Shown: in pieces, positions 6,044 to 9,593 of the stretch | Position numbering within the stretch: the stretch's first letter is position 1 | Layout: every line of letters starts with the position of its first letter | Assembly (NCBI GenBank): GCA_034429275.1 | Contig: DAOUFU010000090.1 | Span: forward strand, 1 to 9,593 | DNA length: 9,593 bases | Source: DAOUFU01 sp034429275 | Lineage (GTDB): Bacteria > Chloroflexota > Anaerolineae > Aggregatilineales > Aggregatilineaceae | Direction: 5' to 3' | Program-made: the position numbers and the translations under genes | The notes under the pieces: model-generated | What the model was told of the DNA's origin: nothing | The model's input: only the letters and a program-made list of their open reading frames with translations | The model's database searches: none

Positions 6044-7786
6044 ATGGACCGCTCGGTGCCCCAGACGGGCAGCGAAGAGATCGAACTGTATATCCGCACC
6101 TACTACTCGCTGCTGCGATCCAGCCATGCCGTGCAGCTTGACGCCTTGACCGAGACACATATGGCGATGGGGTCGTCGCTGCACATCAACGCGCGGCGTA
6201 CCGAGCCGGATGCTTCGGCGCTGTTCTACGCGGTGATGCGCCTGCCGCTGTGTATGGCCGATGTGAACCTGGTGGTCTTGGGGCAGACGGACCGTGTCTT
6301 TCACGAAAATGGCTACACAGACATCGAGCGGTGGACGCAGGTCACGGCGCGCGCCCGGCGGCGGCGCATGGTCTATGATGGAGCGGAGACGCTGGCGGCC
6401 TATATTGCCAGCCGCTCCGACATCGACGACATCATCCCCACGCTGGTAGCCTATCAGATCGAGTGGAACAAGCTGCACTCCATGCTGCACGCGCTGACGG
6501 TTCAGGCGGCGCTGGCCGCCTACAGCGCCGATTCCAGCCTGGCGCGCACTGCCGAGCTGGCGGCGGCGCTCGATCTGCAGCCGGACGAGCTGAGCCGCCT
6601 GCAGCAAGCCTGGGGTCCGGCCATGATCCCGACGCTGAAGAAAATTGCTGCTGCCCCCAAGCGCCTGTCAGTCCGGCTGCTGGCCAGCGCCTACATCAAC
6701 TACCAGCGGGCGACCTCGGACTGGTGGCGCAATGTCCGGCATTCGGTGGCACCGGTGGTGGTCGAGGATCGCCCGGTGTATTTTGTATCGAGCAATGTGC
6801 ACGCGCTGCCCAATCTGCTCAGCGGGTTTGCGCTGCGCGAGCGGGACGCGATCTTCGAATTTGTGGAACAGGCCGAGGACCCCAGCCTGAAGGCTGAATA
6901 CGACTCGGTGCGGGTGCGCAGCGAGCAGAATATCAACAACAATTTCCTGTATTACGCCCTGCGCCCTTACCAGAATGTGCCGGGCGTGGCCGAACGCAAC
7001 CAGGAAGCCGAGCGCGCGGTCGGAATCCACCGGGTGCCCAGCCTGCACGGCTTCGATATTGAGGCGCAGGTGATCGAGATCAACCGCATTGACCCGGCAC
7101 TGATGGACCCGCGCCTGCTGTGTTCAGAGTGCCTGGACGCGCTGTCGCGCAGTGACGCGGTGATCGTGAACATCGACTACCCGTTGGGCATGGCGGCCTA
7201 CCATGTGCTGGCGAAGATCAGCCAGTATGTGCACGTGCACGGCGTCTATGTGATCGGCAAGGCAGCCACCCTCAACGCGCGCATCGGGGACGTGATGATC
7301 GCCAACGTGGTGTACGATGAGCAGAGCCTGAATTCGTACCTGTTCGGCAACTGCTTCCGCGCCATCGATGTGATCCCCTACCTGACGATGAACAGCGTGC
7401 TGGATAACCAGAAGGTGGTCAGCGCGCGGGGAACCTTCTTGCAGAATGATCGCTATATGGATGTGTTCTACCGCGAGGGCTATTCGATTGTGGAGATGGC
7501 GTCCGGGCCGTATCTTTCGGCGATTTACGAGATGGTGCGCGCTCAGCGCCACCCCACCAACGAGATCGTGAACCTGTACATCGCGCCGTTCGATATCGGC
7601 TTTTTGCACTACGCGAGTGACACGCCGCGCAGCAAGGGTAAAAACCTGGGGGCGGGGCGGATGAGCTACGGCGGGGCCGAACCGACCTACGCCACCGGGA
7701 TTGCCACGCTGCGCCGAATCTTCAGCCAGGAACTGGCGCGGCTCGGCGCAGCGGCAGGGATACCCGCCAACGCATCGGCCAGCTAA
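6044..7786 (+). CDS. Large conserved-type protein with nucleoside-phosphorylase-like C-terminal domain
   Basis: A 580-residue soluble protein with no signal peptide or membrane helix. I cannot name the family firmly; DUF6909 is my best guess from memory. Residues 1-240 appear all-helical. A middle part holds RPVYFVSSNVHALPNLLSGF, then NNNFLYYALRPY. The C-terminal part (about 360-570) resembles nucleoside phosphorylases: VNIDYPLGMAAYHVLAKI, GVYVIGKAATLNARIGDVMI (400-419) and YSIVEMASGPYLSAI (480-494). In those enzymes a V-E-M-E motif holds the ribose; here the second Glu position is A486, so activity may be altered or absent. I chose the ATG at 6044 because AAGGAG (6033-6038) lies five bases upstream; an in-frame ATG at 6026 would add six residues. 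It follows the TIR gene by 64 nt with no terminator between, so co-transcription is likely. Confidence 0.7.
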   Translation: MDRSVPQTGSEEIELYIRTYYSLLRSSHAVQLDALTETHMAMGSSLHINARRTEPDASALFYAVMRLPLCMADVNLVVLGQTDRVFHENGYTDIERWTQVTARARRRRMVYDGAETLAAYIASRSDIDDIIPTLVAYQIEWNKLHSMLHALTVQAALAAYSADSSLARTAELAAALDLQPDELSRLQQAWGPAMIPTLKKIAAAPKRLSVRLLASAYINYQRATSDWWRNVRHSVAPVVVEDRPVYFVSSNVHALPNLLSGFALRERDAIFEFVEQAEDPSLKAEYDSVRVRSEQNINNNFLYYALRPYQNVPGVAERNQEAERAVGIHRVPSLHGFDIEAQVIEINRIDPALMDPRLLCSECLDALSRSDAVIVNIDYPLGMAAYHVLAKISQYVHVHGVYVIGKAATLNARIGDVMIANVVYDEQSLNSYLFGNCFRAIDVIPYLTMNSVLDNQKVVSARGTFLQNDRYMDVFYREGYSIVEMASGPYLSAIYEMVRAQRHPTNEIVNLYIAPFDIGFLHYASDTPRSKGKNLGAGRMSYGGAEPTYATGIATLRRIFSQELARLGAAAGIPANASAS

Positions 7787-7819
7787 GGTACCGGTCAAGA
7801 GCCTTTGAACAGGGTACCC

Positions 7820-7850
7820 AAAACGCCCGGCAACCAGCACCGGGCGTTTT
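7820..7850. terminator. Two-way terminator between convergent genes
   Basis: AAAACGCCCGG (7820-7830) pairs perfectly with CCGGGCGTTTT (7840-7850) around a 9-nt loop. The A/T ends give a T-tract on either strand, serving the TIR-partner gene (plus) and the HEAT gene (minus). Confidence 0.9.
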
Positions 7851-7884
7851 GCTCGATTCATCTTTGGACCGGCGAGCCGGGCCG

Positions 7885-8886
7885 CTATCCTTCATCCTGC
7901 GGGGCGTTGCCTGCCGCTTGAATCTTCTCCAGGGCGTAGCGCGCGCTGATGCGTACCGCCTCATCTTCGTCGGAGAGGGCGCGCGTTAGCGCCTCGACCG
8001 CGCGCAGATCGCCCAGGTCGCCGAGCGCACCGACCGCCGCTACCCGCACGTATTTGTCTACATCACTGAGGTGCTGAATCAGCGGTTCTAATGCGCGCGG
8101 GTCGCGCATTGCGCCCAGCGACTCGGCGGCAGCCTGCCGCACGTACTTGTCCTCATGGAGCAGGGCGGTGATCAACGGCTCAGCCGCACGTGGGTCTTCC
8201 AACTCACCGAGGGCTTCGGCGGCTGCGCGGGCGACCATCTCGTTTTCGTCGGCCAGGGCCGCGCACAGCGGCTCGACGGCGCGCGGGTCGCCGATCTCGC
8301 CCAGGGCGATCGCGGCGGCGCGACGCGTGCCGTAGTGCTCATCGCTCAGCCGCCCGATCAGGCACTCGACGGCGTCTTTGTGACGGATGAAGCCGAGCGC
8401 CTCGGCGACATCGCGCCGGACGTGGTTCGCCTCGTGTGTGAGCAGCGCACACAGCGGCGCGACCGCGCGCTCATCGCCGATCTGGCCGAGCGCCGCCGCC
8501 GCGGCGCGGATCACATACTGGTTGTCGCTGTCGAGGGCTTCGATCAGCGCGGGGACTGCCGCGCGGCCAAAATCGGCCAGGACTTCGGCTGCCGCGTCGC
8601 GGAACTGTTTGTCTTCGAGGCGTAGAATCTGGGCCAGCGGCTGAATCGCGCGTTCGTCGCGCAGTCGTCCCAGCGCCTCGATGGCCGCCTTGCGGACGCG
8701 CCCGCTGGAATCGTTCAGCGCGGCGATGAGCGGCTCGACCGCCGCCGGGTCACCGCTGCGGCCCAGGATCTTGGCCGCCGCCTGCCGCACGAATTTGTCC
8801 TTCTGATAGCCCAGGGCGTCGATCAGACCCTTGATATTGCCGGTTGACTTCAGCTTGTCGATGTTGGGGGGTCCAAAGAGTGGCAT
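7885..8886 (-). CDS. HEAT-repeat (PBS-lyase-type) scaffold protein
   Basis: A 333-residue protein made almost wholly of about ten HEAT-like repeats of 30-31 residues, with the consensus V-R-x-A-A-A-x-A-L-G-x-I-G-D-x-R-A-V-x-P-L. They run from DKFVRQAAAKILGRSGD near the N-terminus to EAVRISARYALEKI near the C-terminus, after a short N-terminal helix (FGPPNIDKLKSTGNIKGLI). One repeat (KQFRDAAAEVLADFGRAAVPAL) is one residue shorter. There is no signal peptide or membrane segment. Such solenoids are protein-protein scaffolds; similarity to phycocyanobilin-lyase HEAT proteins does not imply bilin chemistry. The ATG at 8886 is preceded by GGAGA at short spacing; a longer start at 8928 adds 14 residues that do not fit the repeat pattern. 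It lies downstream of fmt on the same strand, 334 bp apart. Partner unknown. Confidence 0.85.
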   Translation of the reverse strand: MPLFGPPNIDKLKSTGNIKGLIDALGYQKDKFVRQAAAKILGRSGDPAAVEPLIAALNDSSGRVRKAAIEALGRLRDERAIQPLAQILRLEDKQFRDAAAEVLADFGRAAVPALIEALDSDNQYVIRAAAAALGQIGDERAVAPLCALLTHEANHVRRDVAEALGFIRHKDAVECLIGRLSDEHYGTRRAAAIALGEIGDPRAVEPLCAALADENEMVARAAAEALGELEDPRAAEPLITALLHEDKYVRQAAAESLGAMRDPRALEPLIQHLSDVDKYVRVAAVGALGDLGDLRAVEALTRALSDEDEAVRISARYALEKIQAAGNAPQDEG

Positions 8887-8985
8887 GGGTCTCCATCCTC
8901 TTGTCAAACCATTACACGCGCACACCACCAGTCTATCCCGAACTTTGTCGGCTTACCACCTGCCGGGCGGCCTGGGCCAGGGCAA

Positions 8986-9065
8986 ACGCATCAAAACACG
9001 TGACCCGCGAGAGTCCGGCCTCCCCCCCGACCTGCGCGCCAGGCGCGCCCCCCGTTTTGATGCGT
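8986..9065. repeat. Long hairpin: 12-bp inverted repeat with nested palindrome
   Basis: ACGCATCAAAAC (8986-8997) is the exact reverse complement of 9054-9065. Between them lies a second perfect palindrome, GCGCGCC-A-GGCGCGC (9034-9048), and repeat copy B (9002-9021). The element could be a small non-autonomous repeat (MITE-like) or a processed stem-loop. No flanking target-site duplication is evident. Confidence 0.5.
9002..9021. repeat. Dispersed repeat, copy B (inverted match to 5360-5379)
   Basis: GACCCGCGAGAGTCCGGCCT matches the reverse complement of 5360-5379 at 19 of 20 positions. This copy lies inside the 8986-9065 hairpin, whereas copy A lacks the 12-bp arms, so copy A looks partial or decayed. 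Confidence 0.55.
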
Positions 9066-9135
9066 CTACACTGCGTTCTGCGGTCCGTCGCGGGCTAGCA
9101 CTACAGCTGCACTTGCCTGGTTTTGCCCTCATCCC

Positions 9136-9232
9136 GCGAACCCTTTCGGGTTCGTTCCCCTTCTCCCTGGGGGAGACGGGGAGCCAGCTCTGAAAGTCCC
9201 TCACCCTGAGGGGGAGGGATTCAGGTTGAGGG
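9136..9232. repeat. REP-like cluster of three hairpins at the fmt 3' end
   Basis: Three stems follow one another: CGAACCC/GGGTTCG with loop TTTC (from about 9137), CTCCC/GGGAG inside outer CCCC/GGGG (about 9155-9180), and a 12-bp stem with one mismatch (9198-9209 with 9221-9232, loop 9210-9220). The CCCTCACCCTGAGGGGGAGGG style is common in dispersed palindromic repeats of GC-rich bacteria. The right arm of the last stem contains the fmt stop codon and its last three sense codons. The repeat lies in the position where an fmt terminator would be expected, but no T-tract is seen. Confidence 0.55.
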
Positions 9233-9593
9233 CGATCTACTGCTGTAGTACAAGGTGCCCAGGCGACTGCCAGCCCAGCCCGGCGCACCGGGCATGAATG
9301 ATTCGGCGTCCAGGGCCTGCCGCCCTTCGATCTGCAAACTCTGCGGCACATACAGCCCATCGCCGGTGGCGATGGCGAACGGGCGCAGGATGGGCAGCGT
9401 CTCGTCGTTGGCAGGGATCACCGTGCCGGGCGGTGCGTCGTAGGGCACATCGATCACCGGGTAGCCGCTCAATATTTTGACTCGTTTGCCCTGCCAGTTG
9501 GTGAAGGTGCCCGGCCAGGGGGTGAAGGCGCGCACCTGCCGGTCGATGGCCAGTGCACCGTGCCGCCAGTCGATCAGGCCGTCCTCTTTGGAG
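9221..9593 (-). CDS. fmt: Methionyl-tRNA formyltransferase, C-terminal part (5' end outside window)
   Basis: The last 123 residues of Fmt, which formylates initiator Met-tRNA using 10-formyl-tetrahydrofolate. The visible part begins SKEDGLIDWRHGALAIDRQ, then VRAFTPWPGTFTNWQGKRVK, matching the conserved linker (K-E-x-G-x-I-D-W) and the R-A-F-x-P-W-P-G motif that opens the C-terminal OB-fold domain. PPGTVIPANDETLPI and LYVPQSLQIEGRQALDAESF with a following PGAPGWAG complete the family pattern. The frame is open to the window edge, so the upstream part is missing only because of the window. The GTG at 9535 is an internal Val (VRAF), not a start. The final residues PST and the stop lie within a palindromic repeat arm, so the extreme C-terminus may have been altered by repeat insertion. 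Confidence 0.92.
   Translation of the reverse strand, partial: SKEDGLIDWRHGALAIDRQVRAFTPWPGTFTNWQGKRVKILSGYPVIDVPYDAPPGTVIPANDETLPILRPFAIATGDGLYVPQSLQIEGRQALDAESFMPGAPGWAGSRLGTLYYSSRSPST

Larger units (their letters stand above)
8887..9220. other. Repeat-rich intergenic region between fmt and the HEAT gene
   Basis: No gene is seen in these 334 bases. They hold the GGGCAAACGCA site (8980-8990), a 12-bp inverted repeat with a nested palindrome (8986-9065), repeat copy B (9002-9021), and REP-like hairpins at 9136-9232. A convincing promoter for the HEAT gene is not found. A TTGACA on the minus strand (8907-8902) is too near the ATG to serve it. Confidence 0.6.

Noticed and set aside
5149..6099. 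Minus-strand open frame of 316 codons opposite the TIR gene
   Set aside because: Arg/Gln-rich with no motif; it would overlap the promoter of the kinase-like gene and the whole TIR gene.
5446..7786. Thoeris-type defence system
   Set aside because: A TIR gene is present, but the partner shows no SIR2, SLOG or macro domain and the TIR protein is membrane-anchored; only the broad idea of TIR signalling is kept.
7885..8886. Phycobilin lyase
   Set aside because: The HEAT repeats resemble that family only in the solenoid consensus; no phycobiliprotein genes or lyase-specific features are seen.
8902..8907. TTGACA on the minus strand upstream of the HEAT gene
   Set aside because: A -10 at normal spacing would fall at or inside the start codon, so it cannot serve that start.
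1..9593. CRISPR array, tRNA or rRNA genes, transposase
   Set aside because: No regularly spaced direct repeats, no cloverleaf or rRNA-like segments and no transposase-like frame were seen.

Overview
The window is GC-rich bacterial DNA with closely packed genes. Gene content and style suggest Chloroflexota (Anaerolineae or a relative): a DUF485 plus acetate-type symporter pair, a COG2345-type cysteine-containing regulator, a long HEAT-repeat protein built on the AAxALGxIGDxRAVxPL consensus, degenerate signalling proteins and palindromic intergenic repeats. This assignment is inference; no taxonomic marker is complete (fmt is partial).

Layout. (1) 1-330 is a non-coding leader with a REP-like hairpin (18-43) and an extended -10 promoter (244-252). 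(2) 331-2578, plus strand, is a two-gene transport operon: a small two-helix DUF485 protein and a sodium/solute symporter of the ActP group. The symporter carries an unusually long extracytoplasmic insertion. A textbook terminator (2654-2700) closes the operon. (3) 2701-3620 holds a winged-helix regulator with a C-terminal cysteine cluster of the Fe-S (SufR-like) type. In front of it are two tandem promoter candidates, an inverted repeat over one -35 box, and a leader with four consecutive small hairpins. (4) A two-way terminator (3642-3678) separates it from a convergent, minus-strand sensor-kinase-like gene (5180-3711). That protein combines receiver, PAS, DHp and ATPase domains but lacks the receiver Asp, the DHp His and the G2-box glycines, so it looks like a pseudo-kinase. 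(5) Divergent from it across a 265-bp intergenic region with iterated GTTTGCC sites are a tail-anchored TIR-domain protein (5446-5979) and a 580-residue protein (6044-7786). The latter's C-terminal third resembles the nucleoside-phosphorylase fold. (6) A two-way terminator (7820-7850) is followed on the minus strand by a HEAT-repeat scaffold protein (8886-7885). (7) 8887-9220 is a repeat-rich intergenic region with a 12-bp inverted repeat and REP-like hairpins. (8) The window ends in the C-terminal third of methionyl-tRNA formyltransferase (fmt, minus strand).

The part most likely to be a little-described system is the central block. It pairs a catalytically degenerate, soluble hybrid-kinase-like sensor divergently with a membrane-anchored TIR protein and a nucleoside-phosphorylase-like partner. 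TIR domains often cleave NAD+ or nucleotides, and the partner has a nucleoside-binding fold, so a nucleotide-signalling or stress/defence role is plausible but unproven. The second candidate is the four-hairpin leader upstream of the regulator, where two adjacent loops repeat the motif GACAC(A).
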